64,000 nt of DNA from Limnoperna fortunei. Taxonomy: Eukaryota > Mollusca > Bivalvia > Mytilida > Modiolidae. The stretch is from contig OX104118.1 in assembly GCA_944474755.1 (NCBI GenBank), forward strand, positions 87,961,860 through 88,025,859, written 5' to 3'. Below the pieces are notes generated by a model. It was not told the DNA's origin. It saw nothing but the letters and a program-made list of their open reading frames with translations, and did no database searches. Made by a program: the position numbers and the translations under genes. Shown in pieces: positions 11,106 to 21,460 of this stretch (positions are counted from its first letter, which is position 1; the number at the start of each line of letters is the position of its first letter).

Positions 11106-12129
11106 GGTTTTGCTTTTAATATATGCATATATTTCTTCAAATTCTACATTATACATTGGGACCAGCAATCATCGGTTAAGTGTAAAATATTGCATTCATT
11201 ACTTATGTCTGAATCTGCTAAGGATATTTTAGTTTTTAATATGATATGAAGAGTCATTCGTTTTACTTATCTAACATGTTGGTCAATACTCGTCGTAAAA
11301 CAGCAGCACAACGAACTTATACCCACAGACCAACACCCCGCTTCTTTGTAAATTATCGTAACTTACCATAAATAGATACCACGTTGTGAGAGAAAACTTA
11401 CTTTCATTCAAAACACATGAACAATAACAGTGGGATTCAATTCGTATGGCGGCATTTTTTCCTGTTCGAGTTAAAGTAATATTACAACTCATGATTGAAT
11501 AGAAGACCGCTTAGGATAAATGTTAGATCACGTGTTATCCCCGTGTCAGTATTATTCCTGGAATTTGATTGGTCAGTTACACGTCATAACAAATCTAATA
11601 AACCCGGTCGTTGCTAAGTCATATACCCGGGTGTTGCTTATTGTCGTATATAACTAATAATATTACCGTCAGGGTAAGCTTGATTTAATGTGACAGTCAT
11701 ATTGTTTTTTTAACGTTATCCTTATGTTTTTGGTTTTAATCCTTTAAGACTTATAGAATTAAAATGCCGTCTGAATTTTGATTCATCAATATGATTGTAT
11801 GCACCCTAAGATTCAACTAAGATTTCAAACCCAATGAAAGAATCCATGACACGAATATCGTTGATGTATACGTGTACTACTACTACTACTAATATACTAA
11901 ATAATAATATAGTATCAATAGCGTACTTATATCCTTTGTATAAAGCATTGATGTATTGTATATTTGAAACGCAATTGATATGCTGCGTGTCATTATATCG
12001 ATTAATAATTATAAGTTGCTACAAACAAAATTTAACGACGAGAAAATAGTATCAGCTTGTACATTATAATAAAACTTGATTACATACTATATTAGATATG
12101 TCAAATGATTATATATTAGTAATATATAT
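11106..12129. other. Unassigned AT-rich DNA
   Basis: No gene recognised. A short CTA/ACT trinucleotide run lies at 11875-11893. GATTGGTCAGTTACACG at about 11567 resembles (inverted) AGCCAATCAGAATAGCCGACG near 12607, hinting at ends of an old inverted-repeat element; not proven. Confidence 0.35.
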
Positions 12130-12400
12130 TTCGAAAATGGGCGCGTTACACCTTTTTAATTGAAAGATATTGATATTAATATTTGCTAAAAAGGAGGCAT
12201 TTTTATCGTCTTGAAAGGATGACAGTTGCACTGAATGTGTCAAGCTGCAAATTTAGTTGTTACCAGTGGTATTTAAATCGTTTAATCCCCTTTTAATTTT
12301 CTGATTTAACTTTATATTATCATAATCGTGTTGATCAGCCTGATTTACTTCATGAATGATACAATGAAACAATGAAAAATGTATTTGTATTCCATATCAA
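12130..12400 (-). repeat. Dispersed repeat family R12, inverted copy
   Basis: On the minus strand this matches 42465-42690, including GATTAAACGATTTAAAT, the TGTTTCATTGTAT phrase and GTTGATCAGC. A further relative lies at 44740-45370. No coding capacity seen. Confidence 0.65.
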
Positions 12401-12547
12401 CGAAAAATTCATTCTGTATCAACGGAAATGTAATCATTAATTATTACATGAATAGAATTTTGCGTGTTTTTGATTGGTCTAAAAACAGCTTTCGGGTCAT
12501 GATAAATCGCAACAGTACTAAAATTACCTTAAATGTTTGTACGCTGC

Positions 12548-12582
12548 ACGATTCCGCTGCATAGTAGTCAAGCGGAATCCGA
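12548..12582. repeat. Short inverted repeat
   Basis: GATTCCGCT and AGCGGAATC form a 9-bp stem with a 12-base loop. Confidence 0.55.
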
Positions 12583-13794
12583 TATCGACCTGGTTTTTAT
12601 GTTTTAGCCAATCAGAATAGCCGACGTAATAAATTCATTCGTCCAATCAAATCGATTGTATTAATTGTATGTAATTCATTGACATATGCTACGCATACAT
12701 CGTGCGTGTCAACAACAAATGGGAAAACGTCGGATCTGCGATATATTGATTCATTTATACCCTTCTCAATATTTGAAACTGGAATTTCAAGATTATCCGT
12801 CACTAAAATGTTTATCAAATGCTTGACATTATATAAAAAATTCACAAAATTTCATTGGACATAATTTTTGTAATCTTTTATTTTAGTGCTTTTTTATTCT
12901 CTTCTCCCTATAATCTATTAGAAAATTTAAAATTTCAGTGCTCAACCCCTAGAAAATAAGCTCTGAAACCCTTATTTTTCATTTTGAATTATGATAACTT
13001 TTATAAAAAAAACTAACTATATGGCAAATCTAAAGAAAATTCATTGACAAATTATTTTCAGTGAAAGTGTCCTGCAGCACCTTAATTAAAAATTAAAATA
13101 TAATTTTCATGAACGTCAACTATTTATGATTCTTGTTTTAGTCAACGAAAAAGAAAGGTACAAAACTAATCTTTAAAACAAATCCGTCGATGTTGTAAAT
13201 ACTCTGTTCGTGGAATATTTACCAATTTTATTTAAGTATTACTGAAAGAATATTCGTACCGCGACATTCTGAATGTAAAATAAACGCAACACCAATGATC
13301 ACATATTCGGAAAACAATTATTCAAAACTTTAAAAAATCGTAAAAGTTTTTTAGAGTCAATGCAGAGATATTAAAAGTACTTCACCTTTGATATTTTATA
13401 AAACAAAAACTCTTAATTGTGACGGCAAAATGCAAAAAGACAAATACGAGAGGCGAGGTCAAATATTTGTTGAAGTCATTGTGCGTGTTTGTTTTTAATT
13501 TTTTTTAAAATAAGTTATTGTTGTAAAACATATCAGTGACTCTGTAATTTGTTATCGTAAAGTCCAAAGTAGGGTATATAAACCGTTGCAGAGCTAGTAT
13601 TAAGGTCTGGTCTTTTGAGATTTGTTTTTCATTCGTCTTATCTACCGTTTGAGCAGAAAGAAGAAGCTGATTGAGTTCAGAGACAGAAAAGAGAATATTA
13701 GGTAACCTCGAGTTAGATTCTTGGATAGTTATATGCTTACCTGAGTAAGGTTCGCAAGGATGTGTACACTGGTTCTCGAGCGTATCGGCAAATA
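12583..13794. other. Unassigned AT-rich DNA
   Basis: No gene, RNA gene or clear repeat seen. Overlapping opposite-strand open stretches at 12612-12864 carry no motif. Confidence 0.4.
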
Positions 13795-13990
13795 GTGCAC
13801 ATGATAAATAGTGCACTGGTGAATTTTGCACGGTATAAATAGTGCACAAGATAAATAGTGCACTGCTTAATAGTGCACGGGTAGATAGAGCACAGGATAA
13901 ATATTGCACTACTTAATTGTGCACGGGTAGATAGTGCACATTATAAATATTGCAAGAGACAGTTAGTGCATGGGATAAATTGTGCAGGAA
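13795..13990. repeat. GTGCAC minisatellite
   Basis: About ten imperfect units of 18-20 bp built on AAATAGTGCAC. Each carries the palindrome GTGCAC or a one-base variant. The minus-strand 134-codon open frame over it is a by-product. Confidence 0.8.
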
Positions 13991-14324
13991 AACGTTCGGT
14001 TTCGCGCAACTGTCACTGCAAAAGCTAAACACTCAGAAATTGCATCGGTACCTCTAAATTAAATCTGGTAAATTGCCGAAGCGGGCATCATCCAATATTT
14101 AGAGATATACTCTGGTACGAACTCCGATATCACGCCACAGAGTACGTAACATAAAGATTGGGAGAATTTCCATTTATATCATTTATAACTTTAGACTAAG
14201 CCTTCTATTTAGATAAAACGAGCCAGAAGTGAGGAAATAACAGTTGACATTTGTATACTTTCCGAGTGAAACAAATATTCACATTTTCACATTTCGAAAT
14301 ATTAATTTCACTGACCGAAAGTTT

Positions 14325-14500
14325 AATGGACGGATAGGAGCGATAAGTCCAAGTCAATCCGTTAGAACTGTCAAATCGTTCCATTTGACGGATGGACGGA
14401 TTTGGAACTATCTGACGGATTGGGAACGATTTGACTGATCTGACTGAGTAATAACTGATTGATGACGGATTGTTGAACGATGACGGATGGCTTAACGTGT
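14325..14500. repeat. GACGGAT-rich cryptic repeat with 13-bp inverted repeat
   Basis: GACGGAT or its variants occur about eight times. GTCAAATCGTTCC (14370-14382) and GGAACGATTTGAC (14423-14435) are perfect reverse complements that could form a hairpin. Confidence 0.6.
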
Positions 14501-15090
14501 TTCGTTTTTAATCTCAAGCGAATCCGGCGGTCGTTTCAGCGATTGATTTATTTTAATAAACACTTATAAATTAGTGTTCTATTGTAAACAATTATATTAC
14601 ATTATATTACGACGACTTATGTCTCAATTTCTTAACGGGAGACAGCAAATATTTTTAGGAATGTATTGACCACATTTTGTTTAAAAATTCTTACGTTTGT
14701 GGCATGGACAAAGCAGTAGTGTCACGAATCGCGATATCGGACATACGAATTTCGAAAAATATAAACAAGTATAATTAACTTATTATTTATGTAGTTTGAA
14801 AGATGAACCTTAAATAATGTGTTTTCGGCCAGTTTCACACACTTAACGTTGGTAATACAAATGTATGTTTTACTCATCACTATATGAAATCTAGAATAAT
14901 TATTGTTAAAATTTGAATGGGACATGCGGAGGTTTCTTCGAATAACCCTATGTACGGCATCGCTCAACAAATAAACACCATCAGTATTTTGGCTGTTTTA
15001 GAACATCGGAACGAGCTGGGAATTGTTAGTGTGTAATTATAAATATTTAGCGAAGCAGGTTGTTTAGTGTCTTTAATGATGCTTTAGAAA
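14501..15090. other. Unassigned AT-rich DNA
   Basis: No gene recognised; a minus-strand 82-codon open stretch (14722-14970) shows no domain. Confidence 0.4.
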
Positions 15091-16245
15091 TATGCAGAGG
15101 GTTGATTGACTACAGGCTTCTCTCTCTAGTAAAATCAAGACACCATGATATAGTTGAACCTTCAGAAAGCCGCAATAAACATGTAGAGGGTTGACTGACT
15201 ACCGGCTTCTCTCATCAATAAAAACAAGACACCATGATATAGTTGAACCTTCATGAAGCCGCAATAAACATGCAGAGGCAGAGGGTTGGTTGACTACAGG
15301 CTTCACTCTCCAATAACAAGACGCCATGATATAGTTGAACTTGTATTAAGCCGCAATTAAAATGTAGAGGGTTGATTGACTAAAGACTTCACTCTCCAAT
15401 AGAAACAAGACGCCATGATATAGTTGAACCTTCATGAAACTGCAATAAACATATAGAGGGTTGATTGACTACAGGCTTCTCTATCCAATAAAAACAAGAC
15501 GCCATGATATAGATGAACCTTCATAAAGCCGCAATAAACATGCTGAGGGTTGATTGACTACAGGCTTCACTCTCCAATAACAAGACGCCATGATATAGTT
15601 GAACTTTTATAAAGATGCAATAAAGATGTAGAGGGTTGATTGACTACAGATTTCACTCTCCAATAAAAACAAGACGCCATGATATAGTTGAACCTTCATG
15701 AAGCCGCAATAAACATATAGAGGGTTGATTGACTACAGGCTTCTCTATCCAATAAAAACAAGACGCCATGATAAAGTTGAACCTTTATGTAGCCACAATA
15801 AAAATTGAGAGGGTTGATTGAATACAGGCGTCACTGTCCAATAAAAACAAGACGCCATGATATAGATGAACCTTCATAAAGCCGCAATAAACATGCTGAG
15901 GGTTGATTGACTACAGGCTTCACTCTCCAATAAAAAGACGCCATGATATAGTTGAACTTTTATAAAGATGCAATAAAAATGTAGAGGGTTGATTGACTAC
16001 AGATTTCACTCCCCAATAAAAACAAGACGCCATGATATAGTTGAACCTTCATGAAGCCGCAATAAACATACAGAGGGTTGGTTGACTACAGACTTCACTC
16101 TCCAATAAAAACAAAACGCCTGATATAGTTGAACCTTCATGACGCCGCAATAAACATACAGAGGGTTGATTGGCTACAGGCTTTACTCTCCAAAAAAAAA
16201 CAAGATGCCATGATATAGTTGAACCATCATGAAGCTGTAATGTAC
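15091..16245. repeat. Minisatellite, about 88-bp unit, 13 copies
   Basis: The unit contains GAGGGTTGATTGACTACAGG, CTCTCCAATAAAAACAAGAC, GCCATGATATAGTTGAACCT and AGCCGCAATAAACATG. Copies differ by point changes and small indels, so the array is old or slowly homogenised. Confidence 0.92.
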
Positions 16246-18075
16246 CATTGAAACAAACCAACAAACATCAACAACTCCATCAGAGGACGATCATGTAAAA
16301 ATATGCGAAAATTCATCCAAAGAGAATTAACATCAAAATTATATACAATACCTTTGCTATGGAAAAGAATAGTAGATGAATTAGATTTAAATACGGTACC
16401 CTTTTACACAGAGAACATGATATCACACATGCATATCTATTCACATGTCATGGGTACTGTGGCGATTGCGAAATCAGTTTCATGTATCTTGTGATTAATT
16501 ACACATGACAGTTCAATTAGGGTGTTGTATTTGAGTCATAGCAGAATTGGTATCGGCTCCTTTGTGTAATAAATCATGCTGGTCTGTTTATAAACTTTTT
16601 ATGTTTATTATTTTTGTTAATGCGAAGTGTTGAAACCAGAACGCTGTTGGCGCTCATAACATGTTGCAAAACAAAAAAAAATAAAATCCACAAAAGTAAT
16701 AAATTTTGAATTAGAATTTAAAAAAAAATCATGTTTGATGACGTAGATATCGGATACAGTTGTGGTAAGTGTCAGATCATCTAAGGACTGTCATGTTTAG
16801 AGGATAAATACCTAATTTGAATTAAATTTTGCTATATCTGACCATTTTGGCTGTTCATCTTGGTTATTGTTATAACGGTTGATATACCATCAACATATAG
16901 TTCGCTCAATAGTCGGGGTTTCGCTCAAAAACGTCTACTTGCACAATAAACATATAATTAGGAAATTAGGGAATAGGAGGCACTATGAAGGTTTTTTGCC
17001 TGTAATTTTTCTGTAAAATAATTCATATTTTGCTAGTAGATGTTTATATGAATGAAAAAGATAGCATTTATAAATATGAAGTCATGATTTAGCTGAAAGA
17101 TTGTTGTATGACTACAGAATTATTTAAACCTTTAAGATGTTCAAGACTGTAAGAAATATACAAATATAGCACTAATAAAACAATTCATTTCATTTAAGTA
17201 TTGCACATTTTCTGAGCTTAGGTTATGCGTTTTCTCCTCTACTCTGTAGATGTAACCTTCAAATTCAAAGTGGTGGCAACCTTTTTGGTGTGCTAAAAAT
17301 GAACCTTAAACTAAAAATTTAACATAAATTGAATTGTAATGCAAAGCTATGTGTTTCTTCCAATTTATAATCATTCCAATACCCAGTTTGCAATTTTTAT
17401 GTGACAGTCTGAGCACATAATACAGCTTTGTAATCACGATTTAGGTAATCAACATCATTTTGATTAAAATCATCACTTAGTAAAATTTGTGATCTATTCA
17501 TTTTTGTAATGTTATCTTATTATTACCAGAAACATATGATTACATGTAATTATATGTCTATATTATTATAAATTAATGAAATTTATGCATAAGCTTACAA
17601 TGCTTATATATTTCATTAAATTTTCTGTTGAACATACCTTTAATAATGAAGCAACAACATATGTTAACTCAATCTTATTACTTTATATAGAGTTTCTATA
17701 AAATTTCGTACCCTTTAACGGACCCCTTAGTCCCCATTCCTTAATTAGATGCGAGTCATTCCTTAATAAGATGTTTATTTTGCGAGTAGACGTTTTGGAT
17801 ATAAACCATTACTTAGGTGTGACAATGTTTCAACAAGACCAAAATTAAATGCGTACAATTGTGATTATCCTGTAGGATCTTGTGTTAACATTGTCTAGAA
17901 AGTGATGTACAGGTAGGGCGTCTTAAGTTAATAATAAATCAATTAAAGTTTGTTCATTCGTATTTACAAAGTATATCAGGTGTACATCACGTACACATAC
18001 AAAGCCGTATGATATGCTGTTTTATTTTAAAGTGTATAATTACATATTCTCTGTACTAAAACTTGTGTATTTAAT
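16246..18075. other. Intergenic DNA downstream of gene C
   Basis: No gene or repeat I can support. The 63-codon open stretch at 16303-16494 has no motif. Confidence 0.4.
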
Positions 18076-18081
18076 TTTATT
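18076..18081 (-). terminator. Possible polyadenylation signal of gene C
   Basis: AATAAA on the minus strand about 26 bp after the gene C stop codon. Common by chance in AT-rich DNA. Confidence 0.35.
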
Positions 18082-18106
18082 TCCATTTCTTGTCACATGT
18101 TTTACG

Positions 18107-18363
18107 TTAAACATTATTATTAATTACTCGTTTTGGTGCCTTGCACATCGGAGGAAAGAAGTCATCGCATTGTCTGGCCTTTGTGGAGAAAGAGTGGTAA
18201 GTGTAAGGCTCAGTATCTCTTCGTGCATGAATTGTAGCACACATTTCGTTCTGGTCATGCGAGGAAGAAAGGTATGGCTTCAGATCGTCTGTAACGCGTA
18301 TTCTTGTGTTATTCCACATCCACACCCCAGATATAAAGAACGCACCAATCCAGATCTCCGTTT
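18107..18363 (-). CDS. Gene C terminal exon: CTLD C-terminal half
   Basis: The acceptor (CACTCAG on the minus strand) is followed by AA, completing the phase-1 codon, then 85 codons including the stop: WIGAFFISGVWMW, DDLKPYLSSSHD, NEMCATIH, CDDFFPPMCK. The antisense 117-codon frame is a shadow. Confidence 0.8.
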
Positions 18364-21300
18364 CTGAGTGTCATCAAATAGCAAGAAAAAACACAGTTAT
18401 TTCTCAGTATATTTCATATTTTGTAATGTCAGTTTTAAATCCACTAGATTTTATCTCTATATTTAAGTAGTTTTTGTCGTTGTCTTTACTAATATTATGC
18501 AAATATAGAGGCGGAACGTAAAAGTTAATTGTGTAACATATGACAAATATATGCATAAAATATCATGACTAAAGACTTGAGGACATTCAAGATCGTAAAT
18601 TCCAAAATTGTTGTTTGTTTTAAAGTTCATTGTGTGACATATGACAAATATATGCATAAAATATCATGACTTGAGGATATTTAAGATCGTAAATTCCAAA
18701 TTGTGTGTCTGTTTATATAAAAATTAAACAGGATTCATTACTAAGGACTTAAACAAATGTATACTAGTTCCAGAAAATATTAACTATAAAAGGGTGCGAA
18801 TGATAGCATATAGGAATGAAACAGGTTGTCAATGAAGCCGAAGAATCAAGCAGGTTGTCTATGATAGACAGCGATGAATATAACAGGTTGTCAATAATAA
18901 CCATGGTTTTAGTGTTAGTCAGCCAAGAATCAAACAGGCTAGCACTGATAGACAGCGGGGAATTTCACAGGATGTCAACGAGGAGTCATTCAGATACCCA
19001 ATAATAACTAGCGAGGAATTAATCAGACTGTGAGTGATAGCATTTAAACAGGCCGTCAATGATAACAAGCGATGATCAAACAGGCTGTCAGTGATAACAA
19101 GCAAAAACTCAGATAGAAATCGAAGAATCAAACAGGCTGTATGTAACAGCCAGCAAACAAAAAAAGGCTCTCAACGGCTAGCGATGAAAAACACAGGTTG
19201 TAAGTAATAGCCTGTGGTGAATTGAACTGGATATAAGTGATAAAAGGGAATAGTCAAACAAGCCGTCAGAGATAGCAAGCGAAGAATAAAACAGTCTGTA
19301 AGTGATAGAAAACGAGGAATAAAAAGGCCGTGAGTGATAGCAATCGAGGAATAAAACATGACTTCAGTGATACCAAGCGAGGAATAAAACAGGAAGGCAG
19401 TGATATCAAACATTGAATAAAACAGCGTTGGTGATAGCAAGCAAGTAATCAAACAGGAAGGCAGTGATATCAAACATGGAATAAAACAGAACGTTAGTGA
19501 TAGCAATCAATGAATAAAACATGACGTCAGTGATACCAAGCGAGGAATAAAACATGACGTCACCAAGCGAGGAATAAAAGATGACGTCAGTGATACCAAG
19601 CGAGGAATAAAACAGGACGTCAGTGATACCAAGCGAGGAATAAAACATGACGTCAGTGATACCAAGCGATGAATAAAACAGAACGTTAGTGATAGCAATC
19701 GAGAAAGAAAACTGGCTATCAGTGAGAGAAAGCATGGAATAAAACAAGACGTCAGTGATACAAAGCGAGGAATAAAACATAACGCCAGTGATACCAAGCG
19801 AGGAATAAAACATGACGTCAGTGATACCAAGCGAGGAATAAAACATGACGTCAGTGATACCAAGGGAGGAATAAAACATGACGTCAGTGATACCAAGCGA
19901 GGAATAAAACAGAACGTTAGTGATAGCAATCGAGAAATTAAACTGGCTGTCAGTGATAGAAAGCAAGGAAAAAACAGGACGCTAGTGATAGCATGCGAGA
20001 AATAAACTTGCTGTCAGTGATAGAAAGCGGGGAACAAAACAGCTTGTCAGTAATATAAAGAGAGGAATAAAACTGGCTGTCAGTGATCGCAAGCGAGGAA
20101 TAAAACAGAACGTTAGTGATAGCATGCGAGAAATAAAACTGGCTGTCAGTGAGAGAAAGCATGGAATAAAACAGGACGTCAGTGATACCAAGTGAAGAAT
20201 AAAACATGACGTCAGTGATACCAAGCGAGGAATAAAACATGACGTCAGTGATACCAAGCGAGGAATAAAACATGACGTCAGTGATACCAAGCGAGGAATA
20301 AAACATGACGTCAGTGATACCAAGCGAGGAAAAAACAGAACGTTAGTGATAGCAATCGAGAAATAAAATTTGCAGAATAGCAAGCAAGGACGGACACAGT
20401 CAGTGATGGCCTCTAAGGACTACATCAGGCCTAAAACTGTATTACATTTAAATAGCTTACCCCTATAACTTCTACTAATTTTATCAAAGAGTAGCTGCTT
20501 CAGTACTTGCCCAGCTTTCTCTTTAAAAGGGAAATCTGCCAAGTTGCCACACCTTCTTTGACAATAACTCTGTAACAAATTATTTATTGTTTTATTATTT
20601 TTACTCGTTATAAGAAACCCAAACAAAAAAACGAAACAAAACAGAAAAACCCTGTTGTAGATGGATGGACAAAATGAAAAATGTGTTAATATGCTTATAA
20701 TGTCCTTATATATGTATAATGAGGTATTTAACGCAATTCTATCTTATAAATTAAATCAACATTAATCTATATTGGTAGCCATAATTTCATTAAGAATAAA
20801 ATTTAAAGTCTAATGCGATATGACATCACAGAGCATGCGTAATGTATTACTTTGAATTGAGACGTTTCTTTATTTATTTATTTATTTAAAAAATCTAATA
20901 ATTTTAGGTTTTCATAAATAATTTTATTTTTATTGGAATTCGAAAATGAAAACGCCTGTTTGGTTAACGACCATAGCCTACTGGTTTTGTGTTGTTTGTT
21001 TGCTTGACGACCATAGTCTACTGGTTTTGTGTTGTTTGTTTGGTTAAGGACAATACCCTATTGGTTTTATGTTGTTTAAATATGCAAAATACAACCACGT
21101 ACAAATTTAATATGACATTGAGAGATGCTATGTAGTAAAACATTTAAGTCTTGAAGTATGTGACTTGACAATATACTTATCGAAAAAATCTAAATGACAT
21201 TTCTCGTATTTCAATAATTGATGGGGTTTGAAAAGTGGCCAAAAAGTAATAAAAAAAGAAAGCTAGAAAAGCTCCATATTTGAAATGATATAAGTTTTTA

Positions 21301-21460
21301 AGTCATTTGTGTATACGGCAATTGCATAGTTATATGTATATTAATTTACTAACCATAGCTTCTTCATACTTGAATCCTAACGATCCTATCATGTAACAGG
21401 CATTATCTATTTCCGAAAAACCTGCCGGGCATGTCTGCGTCAAATTCTGATACTGACAAT
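18107..21460 (-). CDS. Gene C: divergent C-type lectin-like domain protein
   Basis: Three minus-strand exons (21460-21354, 20569-20461, 18363-18107) join with GT-AG borders and phases 1,0,1, the same CTLD phase pattern as gene A. The product runs CQYQNLTQTCPAGFSEIDNA, YMIGSLGFKYEEAM, SYCQRRCGNLADF, WIGAFFISGVWMWNN, NEMCATIH, ARQCDDFFPPMCKAPK, ending at TAA. The WIGx motif and CTLD cysteines are present. The long loop has KPY instead of EPN or QPD, and WND is missing, so canonical calcium-dependent sugar binding is unlikely. The last intron contains a 33-bp satellite. Upstream exons may include 29214-29141; the start codon was not found. Confidence 0.8.
18364..18799. repeat. Gene C intron with a 109-bp offset duplication
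   Basis: The segment ACATATGACAAATATATGCA ... AAAATATCATGACT ... AAGATCGTAAATTCCAAA occurs at about 18535-18605 and again at 18640-18705. The rest of the stretch shows nothing else. Confidence 0.7.
18800..20400. repeat. 33-bp satellite in gene C intron, with TGACGTCA motifs
   Basis: The core unit reads GACGTCAGTGATACCAAGCG followed by AGGAATAAAACAT, 33 bp. Units before about 19500 are more degenerate; those at 19500-19920 and 20160-20340 are close to identical. About ten units carry the exact palindrome TGACGTCA. Because 33 is a multiple of three, minus-strand frames of up to 186 codons are open, but these are repeat artefacts. The array lies inside the last CTLD intron of gene C. Confidence 0.95.
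20461..20569 (-). CDS. Gene C exon: CTLD helix 2 region
   Basis: Acceptor TTGTTACAG, donor GTAAGC. It encodes SYCQRRCGNLADFPF and KISRSYRG, the C-x6-7-G-x-LA pattern of the second CTLD helix. It starts in phase 0 and ends in phase 1. Confidence 0.8.
20570..21353. other. Gene C intron between CTLD exons 1 and 2
   Basis: AT-rich; contains the 40-bp triplicate at 20961-21080 and nothing else I recognise. Confidence 0.55.
20961..21080. repeat. Three tandem copies of a 40-bp unit
   Basis: The unit runs TGGTTAACGACCATAGCCTA then CTGGTTTTGTGTTGTTTGTT; copies start at 20961, 21001 and 21041. Confidence 0.9.
21354..21460 (-). CDS. Gene C exon: CTLD N-terminal part
   Basis: Acceptor GCATTGCAG, donor GTTAGT. 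It encodes CQYQNLTQTCPAGFSEIDNA and CYMIG, then KYEEAM: the first CTLD strand with the long-form cysteine pair. Phase 1 in and phase 0 out match gene A. Confidence 0.8.

Noticed and set aside
13505..13909. Minus-strand 134-codon frame with short repeats.
   Set aside because: Half of it lies over the GTGCAC minisatellite; no motif or splice context.
18014..18367. Plus-strand 117-codon open frame.
   Set aside because: It lies antisense over the terminal CTLD exon of gene C, which has clear domain motifs and splice phases.
19406..20383. Minus-strand frames of 111-186 codons with 11-residue repeats.
   Set aside because: They arise from the 33-bp satellite; two frames are open over the same units with no start or domain context.
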